From: Canna indica
Taxonomy: Eukaryota; Streptophyta; Magnoliopsida; Zingiberales; Cannaceae
DNA length: 64,000 bases
Assembly (NCBI GenBank): GCA_034359265.1
Contig: CP136890.1
Span: forward strand, 1,862,501 to 1,926,500
Direction of reading: 5' to 3'
In this document: positions 54,137 through 64,000 of the stretch, in pieces
Numbering within the stretch: position 1 is the first letter of the stretch
Layout of the letters: every line of letters begins with the position of its first letter
The notes under the pieces: model-generated
Told to the model about the DNA's origin: nothing
Seen by the model: the letters and a program-made list of their open reading frames with translations, nothing else
The model's database searches: none
Position numbers and translations under genes: made by a program

Positions 54137-56332
54137 ATGCATCGTCATCGATCCCTCCGTTGCATGGCAGCGGAGGCCACCGCCGCGTTTCCTGACGCAA
54201 CGCTGCCTTCTTGTCGCTCCCCTGCGGACGAGTACTCCCTTCATATCCTTCGCCTCTGCGCTCTTGGCCACCTCCAGCAAGCCCTCCCCGCCCTCGGAAC
54301 AATTCGTGCTCTGCACCCCTCTGCCTTTGCGGCCGTCTTCCACGCCTGCGCCCGTGGCCGCTTCCTACTCATCGGCCGATGTCTCCACCGGCGGGTTCTC
54401 TCCATTATGCCATGGCCGCCCGATGTTTTCGTCTCCAATCATCTCCTCAACATGTACGCCAAGTGCGGCCGCCCCGACCTCGCCCGCCGTGTGTTTGACA
54501 AAATGCTCCACCGCAACCTTGTCTCCTGGACCGCTCTCCTTTCTGGTTACGCTCAGCATGGCCACCACGATGACTGCTTTCGCCTCCTAGCCGGAATGCT
54601 CGACCACCACCTCCCTAACGAGTTTGCCCTCGCCACCACTCTCAGCTCTTGCTCTGGGGCTCTACGTATATACCAAGGCCGCCAGGTACACGCCCTTGCC
54701 TCTAAGATCTCGCTCGATGCAAATGTATTTGTAGGCAATGCTCTGATCGCCATGTACTCCAGCTGCAAGGACCAGTGCGACGACAGCTGGACCGTGTTCC
54801 GAACAATGCCTTTCCAGAACCTCATCACTTGGAATTCAATGATTGCAGGATTTCAACAGAATGGTCAGCTGGAACGATCGCGCAATCTTTTTGTTGAAAT
54901 GCAACGAGGTGGATTTAGGTTCGATCGTGCAACATTAGTTAGTGTGATCTCTTCTTGTTATTGCCTTCAGCATTGCCAACAGTTTCACTCTATTGCCATC
55001 AAAACTTCATACGATTGCGAGGTTAAGGTTGCTACTGCTCTCGTGAAGGCATACTCCATCCTGGGTGGTGGTGCTGACGACTTTTATGGAGTGTTTAGTG
55101 GGATTATAGGACATGATATTGTGTCTTGGACTGGTATTATGACCTCATTTGCTGAGCAGCAACCTGAAGAGGTAATTCGGCTCTTTTGCCAACTTCGCCA
55201 GAAAAGCTGTAGGCCTGATAGATATACATTTTCTATCTTGATAAAGGCCTGTGCAGGCTTGGCAACAGAGCGGCACTGCTCTGCTGTCCATGCACTAATA
55301 GAGAAGTATGGATTTGCAGATGATTTGGTGCTTTCAAATGCATTAATCCATGCCTATGCGCGATGCGGCAATATTAGCATGGCAGAGCATGTATTTGAGA
55401 GAATGGTGCTTCGTGATGTAGTGTCATGGAACTCAATGATCAAAGCTTACGCTGCTCATGGTCTAGGGAGGAAAGCACTTGATGTTTTTAGATGTATGGA
55501 TATTCTACCTGATTCTGCAACCTTCTCTGGGCTTCTTACTGCATGCAGCCACAGTGGGCTTGTGAGTGATGGTCGCAATCTCTTCAAGTCCATGTTAGAA
55601 GTTTATGGGATTACTCCTCAGCTTGACCATTATGCCTGTATGGTAGACATTTTTGGGCGTGCTGGGGACCTGCAGGAGGCCGAGTGTTTTATAAATCAAA
55701 TGCCCATGGAACCAGACTCAGTTGTGTGGAGTGCATTGCTTGGGGCATGCAGGAAACATAAAGAGGATAGTATAGCCAAAAAAGCAGCCAAAAGATTGAT
55801 GGAATTAGAGCCTAAAAGTTCAGTTGGGTATGTGATGATGTCCAATATCTATAGTGAGAAGGGTTACCTTGATGATGCATCCTTTGTTAGGAAAACAATG
55901 GAGGAGTGCGGGGTGAGGAAGGAACCTGGCCTTAGCTGGATTGAGATTGGGAAGCACATTCATAAATTTTCTGTAGGTGCCTGGAATCATCCACAAAGAA
56001 AAGCTATCTATGCTGAGCTCATTCAGCTAGTACATAGGCTTAAGGAAATTGGTTATGTGCCAGGTTCTAGATTAGTACTACATGAGACTGAGGAGAATAA
56101 TGAAGAACGGCTATTGCATCATAGTGAGAAGATGGCCTTGGCTTTTGCACTCATGAATGCTTCTGTTAGTCAGGTTAATTTGAAGATTATGAAGAACTTG
56201 AGAATATGTAATGATTGTCACAGATTCTTTAGGTTGGCATCCAGTTATTTGCAAAAAGAAATCATTGTAAGGGATGCAAACCGTTTCCATCATTTTGTTG
56301 ATGGAGAGTGCTCCTGTGGAGACTATTGGTAA
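54137..56332 (+). CDS. DYW-class pentatricopeptide repeat (PPR) protein
   Basis: A second single-exon PLS-class PPR with E, E+ and DYW domains, expected to bind organellar RNA and direct C-to-U editing. From the chosen start it has 731 residues. Repeat signatures include LNMYAKCGRPDLARRVFDKM, SWTALLSGYAQHGHHDD, TWNSMIAGFQQNGQLERS, SWTGIMTSFAEQ, HAYARCGNISMAEHVFERM and TACSHSGLVSDGRNLFKSM. The DYW domain is intact: HSEKMA with His662 and Glu664, CNDCH with Cys691 and Cys694, and the C-terminal RFHHFVDGECSCGDYW. The open frame runs 20 codons further up to an ATG at 54077. I prefer 54137 because a TATA-like sequence lies close to 54077 and 54137 has a purine at -3. The first ~500 bases are very GC-rich and the rest is not. 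Confidence 0.92.
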   Translation: MHRHRSLRCMAAEATAAFPDATLPSCRSPADEYSLHILRLCALGHLQQALPALGTIRALHPSAFAAVFHACARGRFLLIGRCLHRRVLSIMPWPPDVFVSNHLLNMYAKCGRPDLARRVFDKMLHRNLVSWTALLSGYAQHGHHDDCFRLLAGMLDHHLPNEFALATTLSSCSGALRIYQGRQVHALASKISLDANVFVGNALIAMYSSCKDQCDDSWTVFRTMPFQNLITWNSMIAGFQQNGQLERSRNLFVEMQRGGFRFDRATLVSVISSCYCLQHCQQFHSIAIKTSYDCEVKVATALVKAYSILGGGADDFYGVFSGIIGHDIVSWTGIMTSFAEQQPEEVIRLFCQLRQKSCRPDRYTFSILIKACAGLATERHCSAVHALIEKYGFADDLVLSNALIHAYARCGNISMAEHVFERMVLRDVVSWNSMIKAYAAHGLGRKALDVFRCMDILPDSATFSGLLTACSHSGLVSDGRNLFKSMLEVYGITPQLDHYACMVDIFGRAGDLQEAECFINQMPMEPDSVVWSALLGACRKHKEDSIAKKAAKRLMELEPKSSVGYVMMSNIYSEKGYLDDASFVRKTMEECGVRKEPGLSWIEIGKHIHKFSVGAWNHPQRKAIYAELIQLVHRLKEIGYVPGSRLVLHETEENNEERLLHHSEKMALAFALMNASVSQVNLKIMKNLRICNDCHRFFRLASSYLQKEIIVRDANRFHHFVDGECSCGDYW

Positions 56333-57535
56333 CCAAGATTATTTCCAAGCAACTGGGTACTTGTCACGTCATTTTCTTTGACAACTAATTTTTTGATTGG
56401 AAATACCAGTTGGTTATTTGATACCAAATTAATCTTCCCTATGCACATAATCTTGTATGCTTATTTAAAATGTTTGATCACTTTGTGCAGTAGCTGTTAT
56501 AATTGATTTCGTAAGAATATTTTAGTAATAGCCTAAAAGAAGCTGAAGATATGTTCATATGTCCTTACCAGGTCAGTTGATATTGCCACCAGTGACCTGC
56601 CAAGGCTAGCATTCCGTGGGATGGATTTATTTATATCTTGACCGTTGCATGGCTAAGCAAAACTGAAAAGCAGATAACCAATGCTGGACTAGAGCTCAAT
56701 TGTATGTTCATGTTGATGGACCATTTTCACTCTGGAATCAACTTTGGAAGAAAGCACTGAAACTTTTGCATCATGTTCAGTAGGTATAATAGTTTGTTAA
56801 ATTGCATTCCTTTAATTTTTCAAGAATCCCCATGAAACCCCATGCTTTGCTTGTCTTGAGGTATCCCACAAACTGCGAGTCAACTTCATCCTGCTCCTAA
56901 CATAATCCTCTTTTGGACATGTATAGATGCTACTCATGTACATGTTCAGCACAACAGTTGTCAAATATACTTTTGAATACCAAGTGTTGCTAAGCATTGA
57001 ACTTGTCATCACTCATCACCTAACATAATTTATTGATCAGAAGCACAGGATGACAGATGAATACTCTGTATTATACTGCAGTAAGATCTTCAGATTCTAA
57101 TATGTTAAGCAATATTCAACAGTTTACTCTCAGCTATTATTTGTGATTCAAATATCATTTTTTTCTGAAATTTGGTCTGTCTTATTGCCATCTCATTTGC
57201 TGAATCATCTACTTCCAATTTCCTTCTCTGAGCTGGAGATGCATTCATCTTTTCTTGCCTCTGAGCTAGCGCCCCAGAAGTGAATAAATAGTGTTCCATT
57301 ACAGCGCTTGGTGATCAGGAAAAGAGTTAATTGAAGGTCAAAACATTGAATATCCTGGTGCTCTTGTCAAATATATAGAGGAAGGGTTTTGTCTTGGCAA
57401 TAACAGAGGGCAGAAAACATCCCCCGCAGAAAACATCCCCATCCTTTTGTTTATCTATATCCTAATCAATCATTCCTTCTGACATCTTGTTCAACAAAGC
57501 TTGCCGGTGGCTGTTGCTGTAATCCTGAAATCAAA
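56333..57535. other. Intergenic spacer
   Basis: No gene recognised. It includes the 3' UTR of the DYW gene and, at its end, the leader of the 57536 gene (AATATATAGAGG near 57369 could be its TATA box). Confidence 0.5.
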
Positions 57536-59525
57536 ATGGTTCAATCTTCTCAGGCACTTCCATTTTGCTCCAGGTAAGTGTCCAAACCACAAAATTTTAT
57601 CTCAAAATCTGTTTTCTTTATGGATGATTTGTATGACATTGTAATTATAATTAAAGCAGATATTTTGATCTTAAAATGAATATCTTCTAGATAGTCTATC
57701 AATCTCAAAATTAAAATAGACATATCAACCTCAAAATGTCTAGTTAAATCTTCAAGATGACTAGTATGTTATTCATGGATGGTCATTCTTGGTTGTTTCT
57801 TGAACTGAAGCATGCATGAAACATTTTTATTGTTCGGTTTCTTGTTTCCATCCAACAAGGTGAAACCTTCAAGATAGTCTATCAATCTCAAAATTAGAAT
57901 AGACATATATCAATCTCAAAATGGCTAGTTAAATCTTCAAGATGACTAATATGTTATTCATGAATGGTCATTCTCGTTTGTTTCTTATACTGAAGCATGC
58001 ATGAAACATGTTTATTGTTAGGTTTCTTGTTTCCATCCAACAAGGTGAGGAAGCTAATGATGACCTTTAGTATCCATTTATAGTGTACAAATTATGTGCT
58101 TTTCTAGTATAGCCACTGATAATAAGCAAACCAGATTTATTAAAACTTGAACTATTGATATGAAGTTCATCTGAGTGGATTTGTAAAACTATAGATAACA
58201 AAAGGTAGTAAGAAACATGGAGGAACACTGCCATCTTAGGTGGACTTAGTGATTCTTAATACTTCCTGAAAATATTTACAATTCATCTAATCCATCTTCA
58301 TAATACGATTCATCTACTCTGTTTTGTATTGTTGAAATTTGATTGGAACTTGGCCATAATTATTCCTTTGTTTCTTAATCATAGCTATTATAAGCTATAG
58401 TTACCTTATGTCTTGTCAAATTGCTCAAATGTATGAGATCCATAGCTGAAAAAGAATTGTGTCTATATTTCTAATTCCTTTGGTGGGTGCTGTAAATCAC
58501 CAGTCTAGCTAATTCCTGAAAAAGAAAATAATTATTCTATAATTCTAAGTTGAACCAATGAAAAAACGTGGCTTGCACTTTGATGTCATTGCAAGGACTG
58601 TAATCAAGAGCAAAGAAGATAAACACTTTTTAATTAGAAAGATATATTCTTATTAGTTTGACTCTTTCGATAATATATGGATTGTGTCTTCTTTTATGAA
58701 CGTTAGGGCCACTTTGTTAATTGTTTGATTTATTAATAACTGTGTTTGGTTAGGTCAAGTATTTTGTTATAGGTGGTTTATTTTTAAATATTTAAAGATT
58801 CAATGCAATTGCTTAAGATTTTGTAAATCCATTGGTTGCAGCCCAAAGTGAACCAGCGTTTGGTGCAGCTTCCGCTCATCTTTTCTCTCTTCTTGTTGAA
58901 TTGTGGTAGAACATAGCATCTGAAATATTTCTTTATTGGTAAATTTTGTTGCAGCTCACCGGATAGGTTGATGGAGAGATCAAACAGCATCGGAGCGCCA
59001 GTGAGATACCACCTTCCTGCGTCCAACGAGGTCGGCGATCACGTCAGCTGCTCTGGAGAGTCCTGCCGGTCGTGCACAGCAGTCACCATCGCTGGCTGCA
59101 TTGCATTGAGCTGCTGCCCCTGCGCTGTGGTGAGCATGCTAGCGTTGACTTTGGTGAAGCTGCCGTGGGTTGTCTCAAGAAGGTGTTTGATGTCATTGCG
59201 AAGGAGAGGAGCTTCTCTGCGGAGGAGAGTGGCTCATGTGGGAGATGCAGATCACAAGGTGAGGGATATGGTCGTCGTGGGAAGAGAAGGAAGGAGCTCG
59301 GATATGAAGAGAAACAAATGGAATGAGCAGCAGCGGCATGGAAGTTTGCCTTCAAGAATTGAAGCAGATGACAGGGTTTGGATGGAGTTGTATCACGTGG
59401 GAAATTGGGGGTTCGGGAGAGTGTCCTTCTCGGGCATCCAAAGGGAATGGCGTTTAGGGAAGAGCAACGTCGGTGGAAGTGCACTTGCTACCTCCGGCGA
59501 TGAAGAGGTTGGAAAGCAGTGTTAA
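57536..59525 (+). CDS. Uncharacterised plant membrane protein, two exons
   Basis: Function unknown. Exon 1 (57536-57573) encodes MVQSSQALPFCS and ends at AG|GTAAGT. Exon 2 (58955-59525) follows a GCAG acceptor and joins in frame as SPDRLMERSNSIGAPVRYHL, giving 202 residues. A shorter form could start at the in-frame ATG 58971. One hydrophobic, Cys-rich segment, CTAVTIAGCIALSCCPCAVV followed by SMLALTLVKLPWVV, looks like a membrane helix. It is followed by an Arg-rich cytosolic-type stretch (SRRCLMSLRRRGASLRRR) and a polar tail. The cysteines could be palmitoylation sites. I recognise this layout from uncharacterised plant proteins but know no role. Intron 1 holds a 183-bp tandem duplication. 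Confidence 0.72.
57689..58049. repeat. 183-bp tandem duplication in an intron
   Basis: Two direct copies starting AGATAGTCTATCAATCTC at 57689 and 57872, each ending CATCCAACAAGGTGA. The copies differ by a few percent, so the event is fairly recent. It lies in intron 1 of the 57536 gene. Confidence 0.9.
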
Positions 59526-60483
59526 TGGAGATGGTGCTGCAGATTGATCTCTCATTTTAACACTTGTTATGAGGTGAATATATTTCACCAATATTATCCA
59601 ATAATTCTTCGTAAGTCCATGTTAAATAAAACCTATATCAATCAACAATTGTCTTATGTTAAATAAAACCTATGTTAAAATCGATTTGTTAGATGAACTG
59701 ATTGTCTTATGAAATTTAAGGATTTTATCGAAAACATTATGATTTTTTTTAATTTCTTAAATTTATTTATAATTTTGACAAATTTGAGAATTTTTTTAAT
59801 ATTTTTTTCTCCAAATTTCTCTGTATTTAAATATAGCAATTTTTTTTTTAATTAATTACTCATTATTATTTATCATATGTAGTTTCTCTTTTATATCATA
59901 TTTTACTCTTATTTTATTCCCGATATAAACGTAGCTCAGAGGAATAACAATTCCTATCAAGTATCAACAATGAAATTAATTTTTTTAAATATATTTTTTA
60001 AATTTTTTTAAAAATAACTTTATAATGAAACCATCGTGTAAAACGTAAACGCAACAATATACGCATAAAACGTATTACAAATGTACAAAGACGTGAAAAA
60101 AATACACAAAATCTTACAATTAGGGATTGAACTTAAGATCTAAGCAATTTATCCCGATGCTACTACCATTCAAGCACAAATGAGTTCACATTGATTTAAA
60201 TATCTAACCTTATAAATTGTTTGAATTATTATCATATCATAAATTCAATTAAAAATAGAAAACATTTTTCTGTAAAGAAACTAAGCATAATATTGAGGAA
60301 TGATTTTCTCCACGTGATTAACAGAGGATCTCCGATCAATACCTTCCCTTCCCTCCAACTCCGTCGATCGAAAGAAGACCCTATTTTATATCCCAATGTA
60401 ATTTAAGAGCAGCAGTCAACGCGGTATCCTCTGAACCTCTCGATCCTTTTGCTAGAGCCAAACCCTAAATCTCCAGCCCCGAT
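59526..60483. other. Intergenic spacer and flippase promoter
   Basis: Very AT-rich from 59600 to 60060. It includes a possible SINE-like fragment (60060-60205). The last ~100 bases are the GC-richer leader of the P4-ATPase gene. Confidence 0.5.
60060..60205 (-). repeat. Possible tRNA-related SINE fragment
   Basis: On the minus strand, GAATGGTAGTAGCATCGGG resembles an RNA polymerase III A box and AGTTCAATCCC, ~35 bases on, resembles a B box. No poly-A or T tail and no target duplication were seen. Confidence 0.25.
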
Positions 60484-63400
60484 ATGGCCGGAGACGGGAG
60501 GCCGAGGTCGGTCCATCGCCTCTTCGAGATGGCCCCTCTCTTCCGCCGCGGCAGCCGCCGTTCTCCGGCCGAACTAATCAATGCGGGCTACTCGAGAACG
60601 GTTTACTGCAACAATCCGGCCTGCCCCGAGGCATTGGATCTTAATTACCCAGACAACTCGATCTCCACCACCAAGTATACCGTAGCCAATTTCGTGCCCA
60701 AGTCCATCTTTGAGCAGTTCCGCAGGGTCGCCAACTTCTTCTTTCTTATGGTAGCTTGCATCTCCTTTAGCCCTCTGGCTCCCTATCGGGCTGTCAGTAT
60801 CCTTCTACCTCTCGTCCTGGTGGTGGGAGCAACCATGGCCAAGGAGGCCGTCGAAGATTGGCAGCGCAAGAAACAGGTATATTCATGTTTAATTCAAGTA
60901 AACAGGTATATTCATGTCCCCGACATTGTGATGCTTTGCTAACAGTGTTTCTTTCAATGGTAAGATCCTGGTTGTGTTGTTCAAGAAATCATGATACTGA
61001 AATAACTTAAATCTTCTTGCCATTGCTGGAAAACTTATCTATTACCTGTGCCATCGATTATGAATGGCTAAATAATTTGGTGAACCAACACAAGTGGGTT
61101 ATTGAGCATAAATTTTATGTTAGAGAGAGCATGTCTAAACTTGTCTGCTTGACTTAGGTAAAAGATTTACAGAAGGTGGACAGGCATGCATCTGAATTGA
61201 AAATGGAATGAACATTCAATTTAATTTCCTAATTCCCTTCAATTCACCATTTTCTTTTGGGACATTCTCTCTTAAGTATAGGAAGTCAAATATGACAACT
61301 TTTTGCTTCAGGGAAACTGCTAAGCCAAGCCTTTACAGCTTCTATTATAGTTGGAATTTATTGGGGGTTTGGAACTAGCAGATGTTTTGGGGGGCAGTCA
61401 CCAGACTGAACCTTTACACTAAAAAAGTGGTATATTTGGGGTTACGTTTCCACATATTGACATCAATTATTAGCTGCCTTCTAATTGGATTATAAACACT
61501 GCAATCACATTTATAAACTTGACATTTTACATGATAGTAATCTCAGAAATAATTAGCTCAAGAAGGGTGTTTGTTTTCCTAGGACTAAATATACTTAAAC
61601 CAAACAGATCCATGCTTCAAGTTGTTTATTATAATTATGCAGTATTGCAGTTACAAAACTATAGTGGTAATTACCTGTTACCAATAATAATTGGATGCTT
61701 GGGAGATATCACATCTTGTCACATGTTATTAAGTACCAATATTCTTCTCAGGATATAGAGGTCAACAATCGGAAGGTGAATGTCTATGATGGAGCCCATT
61801 TCTTTTACCAAACAGAATGGAAGAAACTTAGAGTTGGAGATATTATTATGGTGGAAAAAGATGAATTCTTCCCTGCTGATTTGCTTTTGCTTTCCACAAG
61901 TTATGATGATGGCATTTGTTATGTTGAGACCATGAACCTTGATGGAGAAACAAACTTAAAACGTAAACAGAGCTTGGAAGTGACATCAATCTTGCACAAT
62001 GAACATTCTTTCCAAAAGTTTGAAGCATTTATCAAGTGTGAAGACCCGAACGAAAAGTTGTATTCTTTCGTTGGAGTTATGAATTATGAAGGTGTACAAT
62101 ATCCACTCACTCCCAAACAAATTTTGTTGAGAGATTCTAAACTCAGGAATACTCAGAAAATTTATGGCGTGGTGATTTTCACTGGACATGACACCAAAGT
62201 AATGCAAAATGCAATGGATCCGCCTTCAAAGAGAAGCAACATAGAGAGGAGAATGGATAAGATAATTTATGTTCTTTTTACTTTATTAGTTTTTATTTCT
62301 TCTATTAGTTCTGTTTTCTTTGGAATCAATACTAGAAATGAAACTGATGCTGGAAAGTATATGTGGTACTTAAGACCAGATAAACCATCCATATACTTTG
62401 ATCCTAAAAAGGCATCATTAGCTGCTTTTTTCCACTTTCTGACCGATCTTATGCTATATGGGTGCCTAATTCCCATCTCATTATATATATCCATTGAGAT
62501 TGTTAAGGTTTTGCAAAGCCTCTTCATAGACCATGATCAGGAAATGTACTGCAAGGAGAGTGATAAGCCTGCACGTGCTCGGACATCAAATTTGAATGAG
62601 GAACTTGGACAGGTCAATACTATACTCTCAGATAAAACTGGTACACTAACATGCAACTCAATGGAGTTTGTGAAATGTTCCATTGCTGGTTTTGATTATG
62701 GTAGTAAATCATTTGAGTTGGAGAAAACTCTCACAAAGGGCAGACAATATGAGTTGTCTGAACTTCATAGTCTATCTTTTGCTTCTGAGAGGCAAAATTA
62801 TGAATCCAGAAAACCACCCAAAGGCTTCAGCTTTGTAGATGATAGATTAATGAACGGACAGTGGATTCAAGAACCTAATGCAGATCTTATACAATTTTTT
62901 TTTCATGCATTAGCAATCTGCCATACAGCTATTCCTGTTGTGAGTCAATCTGGTGAAATTTCATACGAAGCAGAGTCCCCGGATGAAGCCGCTTTTGTCA
63001 CAGCTGCACGGGAGTTTGGTTTTGAATTTTACAGGAGAACTGAGACAAGTATCTCATTACATGAGTTTGATCCTAAAGCTGGTAGAAAGGTTGATAGGTG
63101 CTTATCCACTAACTCGAGATACCATTTGTTATATTTGGTATGCATCCTCTGTTTCTTGTTACTGTAGCCATTTTCTTTCTTCAGGACATATGAACTGCTC
63201 AACACCATAGAATTCAGTAGTGCTCGCAAACGGATGTCAGTAATTGTGAAGACTAATGAGAACCAGTTATTACTTTTTTGCAAGGGCGCTGACAGGTTTC
63301 TTGTTTAACTCTGCACTAATTTAACAATAGTTTTGTAAGAATTAGGTCTTAGTCTCACACTCGTCAAATTTTCTGTTTGGTTTAGTGTCATTTTTGAAAG

Positions 63401-63662
63401 GCTTGCCAAGCAAGGACAATTATTTGAACATAATACCAAATGCCATATTAATGAGTATTCGGAGTCTGGTTTACGAACATTGGCGGTTGCATATCGTGTA
63501 CTAAGTGCAGAAGAGTACATTACATGGCATGATGGTTTTTTGAAGGCCAAAAATTCAGTGAATGCTGAGCATGATGCAATTGTGGATGAAGCAGCTGACA
63601 GAATTGAAAGGGAGTTGATCCTTTTAGGAGCTACGGCTGTTGAGGACAAATTGCAGAAGGGG
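60484..63662 (+). CDS. Phospholipid-transporting P4-ATPase (ALA-type flippase), 5' part
   Basis: A P4-ATPase that flips phospholipids to the cytosolic leaflet of plasma-membrane or endomembranes, normally with an ALIS/CDC50 partner. Four exons are visible: 60484-60876, 61752-63097, 63185-63295, 63386-63662; the rest lies beyond the right edge. Junction phases agree. Motifs in order: [20 protein letters not shown] before the first membrane helices, DGET of the actuator domain at Asp195, PISLYIS in the fourth membrane helix, and the phosphorylation site DKTGT at Asp425 ([16 protein letters not shown]). The nucleotide-binding domain follows: [51 protein letters not shown] and [16 protein letters not shown]. 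The ATG at 60484 opens the conserved exon 1. The 61695 Met reported by a plain ORF scan is inside intron 1. The next exon (expected to start VPECI) is not in the window. Confidence 0.95.
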
Positions 63663-64000
63663 GTAAAGTATTCTTTGCTAATAAAATAATTTCTATATAA
63701 GTTTTATTTCAATTATTCATTCATCTTAATTGCTTTTGGTTATTTGTCGAGTTAGTGCATTACCTTTATTATATGTTTTAGGTTACTAAGAAATTCACAA
63801 TTGTAGTCCTTCACATGTATAATATTCATGGATTAAATTTAATGATCCGGAATAAAACTCATGTGCAGGTAAATAGTATTATCATAATCACATGACCATA
63901 CACAATTAATGTACTTGGTCATCTTGATGTTATCCCAATATGTTATCTTTCTAGATTCCAGCTCAAATTTCATGCGTATTATACTGTATCATTTGGATTT

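Noticed and set aside
61695..61751. Met-initiated start of the main P4-ATPase frame at 61695
   Set aside because: This lies in intron 1; the acceptor CAG at 61751 and the upstream exon 60484-60876 give the conserved sequence in phase.

Overview
This window is nuclear DNA of a flowering plant. The evidence is spliced genes with GT..AG introns, plant-only families (DYW-type pentatricopeptide repeat proteins, a zinc-finger homeodomain factor, a RADIALIS-like MYB, a UGT73-type glycosyltransferase, an ALA-type P4-ATPase, an auxilin-like protein) and many class II transposons in AT-rich spacers. GC-rich single-exon genes and a fall in GC from 5' to 3' inside both DYW genes suggest a monocot, perhaps not a grass. 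I cannot name the species.

Layout. Position 91-419 (-) is the first exon of an auxilin-like gene that leaves the window. 4109-5992 (+) is a complete DYW-class PPR gene. 7.7-8.8 kb (-) may hold a decayed B3-domain gene. 9913-10841 (+) is a RADIALIS-like single-MYB gene. 11.9-14 kb is a nest of non-autonomous transposons. 16633-17733 (-) is a ZF-HD transcription factor with a long (GA)n tract upstream. 18.4-27 kb is mostly non-genic. 27158-28162 (-) is an AlkA-like DNA glycosylase, divergent from a nine-exon menB gene (28779-32852, +) for phylloquinone synthesis. MenB is convergent with a five-exon DUF220/START-like gene (33541-35944, -). 36.6-39.2 kb is another transposon nest. 39566-47314 is an intact-ended CACTA element carrying a frameshifted Transposase_24-type gene and a hAT element inside one of its introns. 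Directly beside it, the promoter of a UGT73-type gene (47763-49235, +) exists as an inverted duplication. 49889-53052 is a long-TIR element, probably a Pack-MULE, carrying a fragment of a mitochondrial succinate/fumarate carrier gene; one of its terminal repeats is split by a hAT element. A 210-bp hAT MITE and a Copia LTR fragment follow. 54137-56332 (+) is a second DYW gene, 57536-59525 (+) an uncharacterised membrane protein gene, and 60484-63662 (+) the 5' part of a P4-ATPase flippase gene that runs off the right edge.

The genes do not form a pathway; each is an independent transcription unit. The most informative part is the mobile DNA: many elements could be bounded by target-site duplications read directly from the sequence, which gives insertion orders. 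The strongest unusual structures are the inverted duplication of the UGT promoter next to the CACTA end, the captured carrier-gene fragment in the long-TIR element, and a hAT copy sitting inside a perfect short palindrome. I found no CRISPR array, rRNA or convincing tRNA.
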